Positions 32,569 to 40,200 of a DNA stretch of 64,000 nucleotides are shown here, one piece after another (the stretch's first letter is position 1; each line of letters opens with the position of its first letter). Source of the DNA: Pseudomonas fluorescens (GTDB lineage: Bacteria > Pseudomonadota > Gammaproteobacteria > Pseudomonadales > Pseudomonadaceae); contig NZ_CABVIY010000005.1 of NCBI RefSeq assembly GCF_902498195.1, forward strand, positions 434,001 through 498,000, given 5' to 3'. Below the pieces are notes generated by a model that was not told the origin of the DNA, did no database searches, and saw nothing but the letters and a program-made list of their open reading frames with translations. Position numbers and translations under genes: made by a program.

Positions 32569-32592
32569 AAGCCGCCCCGAAGGGCGGCTTTT
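32569..32592. terminator. Bidirectional terminator between EamA gene and pckA
   Basis: AAGCCGCCC / GGGCGGCTT stem flanked by A-run and T-run, between the two convergent genes. Confidence 0.85.
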
Positions 32593-32612
32593 TCATGGCT
32601 TCAAACCAACAC

Positions 32613-34154
32613 TTACAACTTCGGACCCGCTGCCTTGATCGCGTCGCTCACGTCGAACTTCTTGAAGTTCTCGATGAACAGGCCGGCCAGTGCCTTGGCG
32701 GACTCGTCGTAGGCGGCTTTGTCAGCCCAGGTGTTGCGTGGGTTCAGCAGAACAGTCTCAACGCCCGGTACGGCCAGCGGCACGTCGAGGTTGATGGTGT
32801 CCAGGTGCTCGGTCTCGGTGCCGATCAGAGCGCCGCTCTGGATCGCTGCGATCACAGCACGGGTGGTCGGGATGTTGAAGCGCTTGCCGACGCCATAGCC
32901 GCCACCGGTCCAGCCGGTGTTGACCAGGTATACCTTGGAGCCAAAGCCGCGGATGCGCTTGATCAGCAGCTCTGCGTATTCACCAGCCGGACGCGGGAAG
33001 AACGGTGCGCCGAAACAAGTGGAAAAAGTCGACTTGATGCCGCTGCCCGAACCCATTTCAGTCGAGCCCACCAACGCGGTGTAGCCGGACAGGAAGTGGT
33101 AGGCCGCTTGCTCTTCATTCAGGATCGACACTGGCGGCAACACGCCGGTCAAGTCGCAGGTCAGGAAGATCACAGCGTTCGGCTCGCCACCGAGGTTCTT
33201 CTCGGAACGCTTGGCAACGTGCTCCAGCGGGTAGGCGGCGCGGCTGTTCTGGGTCAGGCTGACATCGTCGTAGTCGGCGTGCTTGGCGTCATTGATCACG
33301 ACGTTTTCCAGGACTGCGCCGTGCTTGATGGCTTTCCAGATGACCGGCTCGTTCTTCTCGGACAAGTCGATGCACTTGGCATAGCAGCCGCCTTCGATGT
33401 TGAAGACAACGCCTTCGCCCCAGCCGTGCTCGTCGTCACCGATCAGATAACGGCTTTCATCGGCGGAAAGGGTGGTCTTGCCGGTACCGGACAGACCGAA
33501 GAACAGAGTCACGTCGCCTTCTTCGCCGATGTTGGCGGCGCAGTGCATTGGCAGCACGTCAGCAGCCGGCAGCAGGAAGTTCTGCACCGAGAACATGGCT
33601 TTTTTCATTTCACCGGCGTAACGCATGCCGGCGATCAGCACTTTCTTCTGGGCGAAGTTGATGATCACGCAACCATCGGAGTTGGTGCCATCACGCTCTG
33701 GTACACACTCGAAGTTGGCAACGTTGAGCACTTGCCACTCTTCACGACCCGCCGGGTTGTACTGGGCCGGGTTGATGAACAGGCAACGGCCGAACAGGTT
33801 CTGCCAGGCGGTCTGGGTGGTCATCTTCACAGCCAGGTAGTGCTCGGAAGCCGCACCTACGTGGACGTGGGAAACGAAGTGCTCTTGCGCGTTGTTGAAC
33901 GCCTCGACGCGAGCCCACAGGGCATCGAACTTGTCGGCCGGGAACTTGCGGTTGATCGGGCCCCAGGCGATTGCGCCTGTGGTAGTCGGCTCATCAACGA
34001 TGAAACGATCGACTGGCGAACGGCCGGTACGGTGACCGGTGCGAACAACCAGTGCGCCGGTATCGGCAAGCTCGCCTTCACCGCGGTTCAAGGCTTCTTT
34101 AACCAGATCATCAACACTCAGATCGGTGTACACGGCGTTATTGGCTTGCGTCAT
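32613..34154 (-). CDS. pckA: Phosphoenolpyruvate carboxykinase (ATP)
   Basis: 513 residues counted from ATG 34154 with GGGGA upstream; longer frames lack a ribosome site. It catalyses oxaloacetate + ATP to phosphoenolpyruvate + CO2 + ADP, the gluconeogenic entry from C4 acids. The signature RTGRSPVDRF, the kinase P-loop GLSGTGKTTLS (about residue 232), the metal site LIGDDEHGW and RYAGEMKK are intact, and the length is the usual one. It is expressed alone. Its substrate links it to the dicarboxylate sensing of dctBD, although the genes are 15 kb apart. Confidence 0.97.
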   Translation of the reverse strand: MTQANNAVYTDLSVDDLVKEALNRGEGELADTGALVVRTGHRTGRSPVDRFIVDEPTTTGAIAWGPINRKFPADKFDALWARVEAFNNAQEHFVSHVHVGAASEHYLAVKMTTQTAWQNLFGRCLFINPAQYNPAGREEWQVLNVANFECVPERDGTNSDGCVIINFAQKKVLIAGMRYAGEMKKAMFSVQNFLLPAADVLPMHCAANIGEEGDVTLFFGLSGTGKTTLSADESRYLIGDDEHGWGEGVVFNIEGGCYAKCIDLSEKNEPVIWKAIKHGAVLENVVINDAKHADYDDVSLTQNSRAAYPLEHVAKRSEKNLGGEPNAVIFLTCDLTGVLPPVSILNEEQAAYHFLSGYTALVGSTEMGSGSGIKSTFSTCFGAPFFPRPAGEYAELLIKRIRGFGSKVYLVNTGWTGGGYGVGKRFNIPTTRAVIAAIQSGALIGTETEHLDTINLDVPLAVPGVETVLLNPRNTWADKAAYDESAKALAGLFIENFKKFDVSDAIKAAGPKL

Positions 34155-34335
34155 GAGGTTCCCCGTCGGCCAGTGGCCGAGTGTGCTCCAAACGTTTTGT
34201 AGTAGAAAGTCGTGCACTACTACCGCGAAAAAAGTGGCCCGGATTATGCCAGAAAAGCCCAAAAAGAGTAGGGCCCTCCCGTCGTAACGGCGTTATTCCG
34301 GCACTAACCAGTGAATTTACCTGCGCTGAACCGTT

Positions 34336-35238
34336 TTAGTGACGGGTATCTGACGGCGTATCGACGCCCGCTCCGGCGAACAATTGAGTGACATCGGCGG
34401 CGTCGAACAGGTATCGCTGGTTACAGAACTGGCAGTCGATCTCGATGTTGCCACCGTGTTCAACCACCAGGTTTTGCGCGTCTTCCATACCCAGACTGAC
34501 CAGCGCATTGGCCGAACGTTCGCGCGAGCAGCTGCAGCGGAAGCGCAATTTCTGCACGTCGAACAAACGCACCTGCTCTTCGTGATAAAGGCGGTGGAGC
34601 ACGGTTTCGTTGTCCAGGCCCAGCAGTTCATCAGCGGTCAGCGTACCGCCCAGGGCGGTCAGGTGTTGCCAGCTGGCGGCGCGCTCTTCTTCGTCTTTCA
34701 GGCGGTCAGCGGGCAATTGCTGCAGCAACAGGCCACGGGCGCGACGGCCATCGGCGCAGAGCTTGATGCGCGTACCAATCTGCTGGGACATGACGAAGTA
34801 GTTGGTAAAGCACTCGGACAGGTTTTCGCCGTCCAGATCCACGACACCCTGGTAGCGCTGGCCCTGTCTCGGGTCGACGGTCAACGTCAGCGAACCATCC
34901 GGCATCAGGTCGGAAAGTGTCGCATCGGGTGCAATCCGGTCCGCCTCATAACGGGCCAGGCCACGGATGTCGCGCTCGCTGGAGCACTCGATCATCAGCA
35001 ACGGGATCGGGCCTTCGGAGCGGGCCTGAAGGATCAGCAACCCATCGAACTTCAAAGTGCCGACCAGCAGCGCCGCGGCCGCCATCAGTTCGCCGAGCAG
35101 TTGCGCGACTGGCTCCGGATAGGCGTGTTTGGCGAGGACTTCGGCATAGCTGAGTTCCAGCGAGACCATCTCGCCACGGGTGTCGCTGTCATCGAAGATG
35201 AAGCGTTGGGTGAAATCGGTATCCGCTAGATCGGTCAT
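34336..35238 (-). CDS. hslO: Redox-regulated chaperone Hsp33
   Basis: 300 residues from ATG 35238 (a TTG 27 bases upstream is in frame but has no better ribosome site). Hsp33 holds unfolding proteins under oxidative stress. The C-terminal zinc centre is complete: CSC (in RFRCSCSRERS) and CQFC, separated by about 30 residues; these four cysteines bind zinc when reduced and form disulfides when oxidised. The N-terminal substrate-binding domain is of normal size. hslR lies 295 bases upstream, same strand, as in other gamma-proteobacteria. Confidence 0.95.
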   Translation of the reverse strand: MTDLADTDFTQRFIFDDSDTRGEMVSLELSYAEVLAKHAYPEPVAQLLGELMAAAALLVGTLKFDGLLILQARSEGPIPLLMIECSSERDIRGLARYEADRIAPDATLSDLMPDGSLTLTVDPRQGQRYQGVVDLDGENLSECFTNYFVMSQQIGTRIKLCADGRRARGLLLQQLPADRLKDEEERAASWQHLTALGGTLTADELLGLDNETVLHRLYHEEQVRLFDVQKLRFRCSCSRERSANALVSLGMEDAQNLVVEHGGNIEIDCQFCNQRYLFDAADVTQLFAGAGVDTPSDTRH

Positions 35239-35532
35239 AAGTCTGGGTATCTGAATGGGTAGCAATAGGGTTTCAACGGTGAAAATCGCGCTGCGCCTGC
35301 AACCTTGGGGTGCGCAAAATGCCCGGTCATGCCCGACATTTTAGGAACAGGCCCCTGATGGCGCCAGCCCTCTGGTTATGGCTCATGGCTCAAAGGCCGT
35401 GGTGATTTTCGACGAGCGGCTGTTCAACCGCTCGATGCGTCATTGGGGAATCCCCCGATATGGTTGCGCATTCGAGGAATTACAAGTCTGTTTCGATCAG
35501 AGACCGCGATTGGCCTGCCTGATCGCAGAAGA
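35239..35532. other. Gap between hslR and hslO
   Basis: About 290 bases with no supported gene. A short inverted repeat GAGCGG/CCGCTC (about 35415-35435) is present but has no T-run. I saw no clear promoter for hslO. Confidence 0.4.
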
Positions 35533-35937
35533 TCAGTCGTTGCTGCTGCCACGGAACTTGAACAGATCCCGCCGCTGCTTTTTGCTCGGCTTGCCATCCG
35601 TGCTCACGCCCAGCGCGCCCGCCTTGCGCTCGGCTGCCGCATTTTCGCGTTTGGCGATGCTGGCTTCGGTCTCGGCGTACAGCGTCTGCGCTTCCGGGGC
35701 GCCTCGGCGCACGATCGACAGTGCCTGGACCACTACCGTACGCTCTTCGAAACCGGTGCGAATCACGAACTCATCGCCGATGCGTGGCTCCTTGCCCGGC
35801 TTGCAACGCTCACCCCGGCAATGCACCTTGCCGCTTTCAATCGCCGCCTTGGCCAAGGCACGGGTTTTGTAAAAACGCGCGGCCCACAACCATTTATCGA
35901 GACGGACTTTGTCGTCCTCTTCGTTTTTTTGTGCCAT
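35533..35937 (-). CDS. hslR: Heat-shock protein 15 (Hsp15), S4-domain RNA-binding protein
   Basis: 134 residues from ATG 35937 (GAGGAAAT just upstream); a longer in-frame start overlaps the rim control region. An S4 domain (VRLDKWLWAARFYKTRALAK, residues about 11-70) is followed by a basic, Lys/Arg-rich tail. E. coli Hsp15 recycles free 50S subunits that still carry nascent chains. It lies in the same strand group as hslO and is divergent from the rim genes. Confidence 0.93.
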   Translation of the reverse strand: MAQKNEEDDKVRLDKWLWAARFYKTRALAKAAIESGKVHCRGERCKPGKEPRIGDEFVIRTGFEERTVVVQALSIVRRGAPEAQTLYAETEASIAKRENAAAERKAGALGVSTDGKPSKKQRRDLFKFRGSSND

Positions 35938-36015
35938 GGGATTTCCTCGTTCTGAAATATTGGTGAACTGTACTACCGTTCTGTCGTACCAAGAATTACG
36001 TCGTCCCGGATTACA

Positions 36016-36156
36016 ATGCTGACATTCCATAACCTCCCCGTGGGGCTGGAAATCCGGGCCGTAGATATCTGTCGCCTTTTAACCATTATTCTGCGTGAAT
36101 ACCGCGAATTCGGCCGCCTGCGGCCACCGCGGTTTCTGCCGGTTGAGCAATTTTGA
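36016..36156 (+). CDS. Candidate 46-residue small protein coupled to rimB
   Basis: An open frame MLTFHNLPVGLEIRAVDICR... of 46 codons whose TGA (36154-36156) overlaps the TTG start of rimB as TTGA, the pattern of translational coupling. CGGA lies 5 bases before the ATG, and the gene has a typical high-GC codon pattern. P. fluorescens is reported to have a three-gene rimABK operon, and this ORF occupies the first-gene position. Whether it is rimA cannot be shown from the sequence alone. No domain is recognised. Confidence 0.45.
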   Translation: MLTFHNLPVGLEIRAVDICRLLTIILREYREFGRLRPPRFLPVEQF

Positions 36157-36632
36157 AAACATTTGACCATTTGACCGTTGTCGGTTTGCGCGAGTGGGTG
36201 GCGCTCCCGGATTTGGGAGTCGCCGGCCTTCGGGCAAAAATCGACACCGGGGCCAGCACCTCCAGCCTGCATGCCACCGACATCGAACCGTTCGATCGCG
36301 ATGGCGAGCAATGGGTGCGCTTCACGGCGCACCTGGGCACCGTGGTGCAATTGCGTCACCGGCGCTGCGAAGCACCACTGGTAACAATGAAAACCATTAA
36401 AAGCTCCAACGGTCACGCGCAAGTGCGATACGTGATCAGTACGACCCTGGCCCTCGGTGATCGGGTCTGGCGGGTCGAGTTCACGCTCGCCTGCCGCAAA
36501 TCCATGCGTTATCGCCTGCTACTCGGCTCCAAAGCCCTGATCGACGGCCAGTTGGTGGTCAATCCGGGCATTAAATATGTACAAGACAAGCCGGTGTTCC
36601 CGGTATCTACCTCCTCCACAGGTGTTGCATGA
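36153..36632 (+). CDS. rimB: RimB, retropepsin-like protease of the RimK system
   Basis: 159 residues, probably from TTG 36153; the start is set by length and overlap rather than by a strong ribosome site. The annotation name in databases is ATP-dependent zinc protease, but the sequence shows AKIDTGASTSSLHA, an aspartic-protease-like D-T-G-A active site. It is cotranscribed with rimK, overlapping its ATG by 4 bases. In Pseudomonas fluorescens RimB is known to oppose or tune RimK-dependent glutamation of ribosomal protein S6, which alters the proteome and surface behaviour. Confidence 0.85.
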   Translation: MKTFDHLTVVGLREWVALPDLGVAGLRAKIDTGASTSSLHATDIEPFDRDGEQWVRFTAHLGTVVQLRHRRCEAPLVTMKTIKSSNGHAQVRYVISTTLALGDRVWRVEFTLACRKSMRYRLLLGSKALIDGQLVVNPGIKYVQDKPVFPVSTSSTGVA

Positions 36633-37534
36633 AGATCGCTGTGCTGTCGCGGAACCCGCGTCTGTATTCCACCCGCCGCCTGGTTGAAGCCGGTACCGAA
36701 CGCGGCCATGAAATGGTGGTGGTCGATACCCTGCGCGCCTACATGAACATCGCCAGCCACAAGCCGCAGATCCACTACCGCGGCAAACCGCTGGAGGGTT
36801 TTGACGCGGTGATTCCACGAATCGGTGCCTCGGTCACGTTTTATGGCTGCGCCGTGTTGCGCCAGTTCGAAATGATGGGTGTTTTCCCACTCAACGAATC
36901 GGTCGCCATCGCCCGCTCCCGGGACAAACTGCGTTCGCTGCAATTGCTGTCACGTCGCGGGATCGGCTTGCCGGTCACCGGGTTTGCCCACTCCCCGGAC
37001 GACATTCCCGACCTGATCGAAATGGTCAACGGTGCGCCGCTGGTGATCAAGGTGCTGGAAGGCACCCAGGGTATCGGCGTGGTGCTGTGCGAAACCGCCA
37101 CGGCGGCGGAGTCGGTGATCGAGGCATTCATGGGCCTCAAGCAGAACATCATGGTCCAGGAATACATCAAGGAGGCGGGCGGTGCCGACATTCGCTGCTT
37201 CGTGGTGGGCGACAAGGTGATTGCAGCAATGAAACGCCAGGCCAAACCCGGCGAATTCCGCTCCAACCTGCATCGCGGCGGCAGCGCCAGCCTGATCAAG
37301 ATCACACCTGAAGAACGCATGACCGCGTTGCGCGCGGCGAAGGTCATGGGTCTGGCGGTGGCGGGTGTGGATATCCTGCGCTCCAATCACGGGCCGCTGG
37401 TGATGGAAGTGAACTCGTCGCCGGGACTTGAAGGCATTGAGACCACCACCGGCAAGAATGTCGCCGGGATCATCATTGAACATCTGGAGAAGAATGGCGG
37501 GCCGAACATGACGCGGACCAAGGGTAAGGGTTAA
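36629..37534 (+). CDS. rimK: Ribosomal protein S6 glutamate ligase
   Basis: 301 residues of the ATP-grasp superfamily. It adds glutamates to the C-terminus of ribosomal protein S6 using ATP. ATP-grasp signatures: PLVIKVLEGTQGIGVVL (ATP-binding strand), VQEYIKEAGGADIRCFVVGD, and the metal site LVMEVNSSPGLEGIE. Length is usual. ATGA overlap with rimB gives a rimBK operon. In P. fluorescens RimK is controlled by cyclic-di-GMP and by its operon partners. A REP element lies after the stop. Confidence 0.95.
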   Translation: MKIAVLSRNPRLYSTRRLVEAGTERGHEMVVVDTLRAYMNIASHKPQIHYRGKPLEGFDAVIPRIGASVTFYGCAVLRQFEMMGVFPLNESVAIARSRDKLRSLQLLSRRGIGLPVTGFAHSPDDIPDLIEMVNGAPLVIKVLEGTQGIGVVLCETATAAESVIEAFMGLKQNIMVQEYIKEAGGADIRCFVVGDKVIAAMKRQAKPGEFRSNLHRGGSASLIKITPEERMTALRAAKVMGLAVAGVDILRSNHGPLVMEVNSSPGLEGIETTTGKNVAGIIIEHLEKNGGPNMTRTKGKG

Positions 37535-37566
37535 CCCCCAGCCCTTGCGGCGGCAAGGAGGCCGCT

Positions 37567-37644
37567 TTCGCGAGCAAAAAGCCCGCTCCCACATTTGAGC
37601 GAGTCGTAAGTGAGGTCAAATGTGGGAGCGGGCTTGCTCGCGAA
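37567..37644. repeat. REP-family inverted pair with AAA insertion
   Basis: The left arm reads GAGCAAAAAGCCCGCTCCC where other copies have GAGCAAGCCCGC, i.e. three extra A; the right arm (37621-37644) is standard. It separates rimK from envZ (convergent). Confidence 0.9.
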
Positions 37645-37670
37645 GAGCGCCTCACCGAAGATTTCCGGTC

Positions 37671-38984
37671 CTAAACCGCATCCCGCGGCAGCATCAACCC
37701 CAACGGCAAGCGCACCCGCGCTTCCAGCCCGCCACCCTCTCGATTGCGCAGCTCAACATTGCCGCCATGCATCGAGGCGATTCGCTTCACGATTGCCAGC
37801 CCCAAGCCCGTGCCCTTCCCACCCCGGGCACGATCGCCACGGGTGAACGGGTTGAAGATCGCTTCCAGCTCCGACGGATCGATCCCGGCGCCACGGTCCA
37901 TGACGCTCAGCACAACGTACGGCGCACTGGTATCCCCGGACACATACGCCGCCACCTCGACCCCGCTACCGGCGTGATGCAGGGCATTGCCGATCAGGTT
38001 GTTCAGCAGCCGCTTCATCGATACCCGACGCAACGGAAACGGCTGGATCGGCTCCAGGCGCAAACGGACTTTCTCTTCGTTCTGGTTGTACGGCGCGGCG
38101 ACTTCCCGGACCAGATCGCTCAGGTCCACCTCCTCCACCGACTCATCGCGACCGTCGCGGATGAACGCCAGGAACTGGTCGAGAATCGCATCCATGTCTT
38201 CGATGTCGCGGACCATGTCATCCGTCAGGTCGTTGCGATCCCCCATCAGCTCCAGGGACAACCGCAAGCGGGTCAGTGGTGTTCGCAAGTCGTGGGAAAC
38301 CCCGGCCAGCATCAGCTCTCGCTCGCGACCGGCCTGCTCGACATCCTCGGCCATCTGGTTGAAGGCGCGATACACCTCGGTCATTTCACTCGGCGTGTCG
38401 CTGATCGGCAGACGCACGCTACGGCCCTGGCCAAGTTGCCGCGCAGCGTAGACCAGACGTTTCAGGGGTTGGTTGAGCTGGCTGACAAAGATCCATGCCG
38501 AGGCCGTGGACAGCAAGCCAATGGCCAGGAACCAGCCCAGCACATTCCAGATTTTCTGACCGCGCAGCGGATGCGGATACAGCGGGACTTTCAGCCAGCC
38601 GTCACCCAGGCTGGGCGCCCGGACCCACAGGGCCGGTGGCGAGTGCATGCGCAATCGAACCTCGGTGTCGGCACCCAGTTCAGCCTGCATCTGGCGCTGA
38701 TAGATTTCGCTGTAGGGCCAATGCTGTTCGCCTTCCGGCACGCCGGTGCCCACCACCCGGATCAGGGTTGCGGCTTCGGCAATCTTGTCGCGGTTATTTT
38801 CATCGGCGGCCCAATAGGCACGTAGCGTCAAGGCGACGCCGTGACTGTATTGGCGATCCACCAGCACGTCTTCGTTCATCAACAGATAAACCAGGGTCAG
38901 CGCCTTGGAAAACAGGACGACGATCAGCACCAGCCAAAGGGTGCGGGAGAAGAAACTCTGGGGGAACCAAACCGGGGTTTTCAT
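37671..38984 (-). CDS. envZ: Osmosensor histidine kinase EnvZ
   Basis: 437 residues: a transmembrane helix (about 15-35), a periplasmic region (about 36-150), a second helix (about 153-175), a HAMP domain and the DHp H-box AGVSHDLRTPLTRLRLSLEL with His231, then the ATP-binding domain (NLIGNALHH, DRGAGI, GTGLGLAI). It phosphorylates OmpR in response to osmolarity or membrane stress. It lies 115 bases downstream of ompR on the same strand, in the standard ompR-envZ order. Confidence 0.94.
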   Translation of the reverse strand: MKTPVWFPQSFFSRTLWLVLIVVLFSKALTLVYLLMNEDVLVDRQYSHGVALTLRAYWAADENNRDKIAEAATLIRVVGTGVPEGEQHWPYSEIYQRQMQAELGADTEVRLRMHSPPALWVRAPSLGDGWLKVPLYPHPLRGQKIWNVLGWFLAIGLLSTASAWIFVSQLNQPLKRLVYAARQLGQGRSVRLPISDTPSEMTEVYRAFNQMAEDVEQAGRERELMLAGVSHDLRTPLTRLRLSLELMGDRNDLTDDMVRDIEDMDAILDQFLAFIRDGRDESVEEVDLSDLVREVAAPYNQNEEKVRLRLEPIQPFPLRRVSMKRLLNNLIGNALHHAGSGVEVAAYVSGDTSAPYVVLSVMDRGAGIDPSELEAIFNPFTRGDRARGGKGTGLGLAIVKRIASMHGGNVELRNREGGGLEARVRLPLGLMLPRDAV

Positions 38985-39099
38985 GGATAAACGCTACACA
39001 CTTGCAGGAACGAGCGATGCTCGCATATTGCGGGTCGCGAGTCTGCGGGCAAGGTCATTTGACCTGTCGCCCGCACGACCCGTACCTACAATCCGCCAA

Positions 39100-39840
39100 T
39101 CACTTGGTGGCGGCACCATCCGGAACGAACACATAACCCACGCCCCAGACCGTCTGGATGTAGCGCGGCTTGGACGGATCAGGCTCGATCATCCGGCGCA
39201 GGCGGGAAATCTGTACGTCGATGGAACGCTCCAGGGCATCCCATTCGCGGCCACGGGCCAGGTTCATCAGTTTGTCGCGGGTCAGCGGCTGACGGGCGTT
39301 CATCACCAGGGCCTTGAGTACCGCGAACTCACCGGTGGTGAGCATGTGCACTTCTTCGCCACGCTTGAGCTCACGGGTGGCCAGTGACAACTCGTAGTCA
39401 CCGAAGGTCACGCTTTCGTCTTCGCTGCCCGGTGCGCCCGGCACGGGAGCCGACTGGCGGCGCAGGACGGCTTTGACGCGCGCCATCAGCTCATCCGGGT
39501 TGAATGGCTTGGCCAGGTAATCGTCAGCGCCCAGTTCAAGGCCCTTGATGCGGCTCAACTCGTCGCCCTTGGCGGTCAGCATGATGATGGGAATCTGATT
39601 GTTCGCGCCGCGCAGACGGCGGCAGGCGGTCAAGCCGTCTTCGCCGGGCAGCATCAGGTCGAGGACGACCAGGTTGAACACTTCACGCGCCAGCAGGCGG
39701 TCCATTTGTTCCGTGTTCGGTACGGCGCGGGCGCGGTAGCCCTTGCTGACAAAAAAACGCTCCAGCAGGCTGCTGAGGCCCGGATCGTCGTCAACAATAA
39801 GAATTTTTTCGCCTTCAGCAATGTTTGCAGTGCTGCTCAT
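39100..39840 (-). CDS. ompR: Response regulator OmpR
   Basis: 246 residues: a receiver domain with acidic pocket DDD and phospho-acceptor Asp61 (VVLDLMLPGEDG) and a C-terminal winged helix (DVQISRLRRMIEPDPSKPRY, then QTVWGVGYVF). Phosphorylated by EnvZ, it controls porin and envelope genes. AGGAG precedes the ATG. A separate divergent control region lies between it and tex. Confidence 0.95.
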   Translation of the reverse strand: MSSTANIAEGEKILIVDDDPGLSSLLERFFVSKGYRARAVPNTEQMDRLLAREVFNLVVLDLMLPGEDGLTACRRLRGANNQIPIIMLTAKGDELSRIKGLELGADDYLAKPFNPDELMARVKAVLRRQSAPVPGAPGSEDESVTFGDYELSLATRELKRGEEVHMLTTGEFAVLKALVMNARQPLTRDKLMNLARGREWDALERSIDVQISRLRRMIEPDPSKPRYIQTVWGVGYVFVPDGAATK

Positions 39841-40200
39841 TGGATGCTCCTTTTAGCTCGGCGCGCATTATGGCGTAGCTGCCGTTATACGCACCGTGTG
39901 CATTGTTAGCAGATTTTTCCTTTATCGCCAGAAAACCGCTCCTTGCACCCGCCGCTCGTGATGCCCCCAATGACGGAACGCTGGTTATAATGCCCGGCCT
40001 TTTGTGTCAGGCAACGTCTGATCGTTACACCGGGTGGCCGCTTTTTATTTTCATGGCGCCGGCAGTAATTGTTCGATTTCACGGGTCAACGGGATACCTT
40101 TTGATCCAGGTAGCGGCGCAGGCCAGGCCGCTCAACCAGACTCGCCGGGCCTTCATCCCTGCGCCTGCGAGCCTGCTTTCACAATTTGTCAGGTGGTTTT
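39841..40200. promoter_or_regulatory. ompR-tex divergent control region
   Basis: 360 bases without a gene. A consensus TATAAT at 39986-39991 fits a tex promoter, but no good -35 box is spaced 16-18 bases upstream. AGGTGG just before 40201 is the tex ribosome site. Confidence 0.4.

Noticed and set aside
32595..34202. A 535-codon frame antisense to pckA
   Set aside because: High-GC codon bias of pckA leaves the opposite strand open; the translation has no recognisable domain, whereas pckA is full length and intact.
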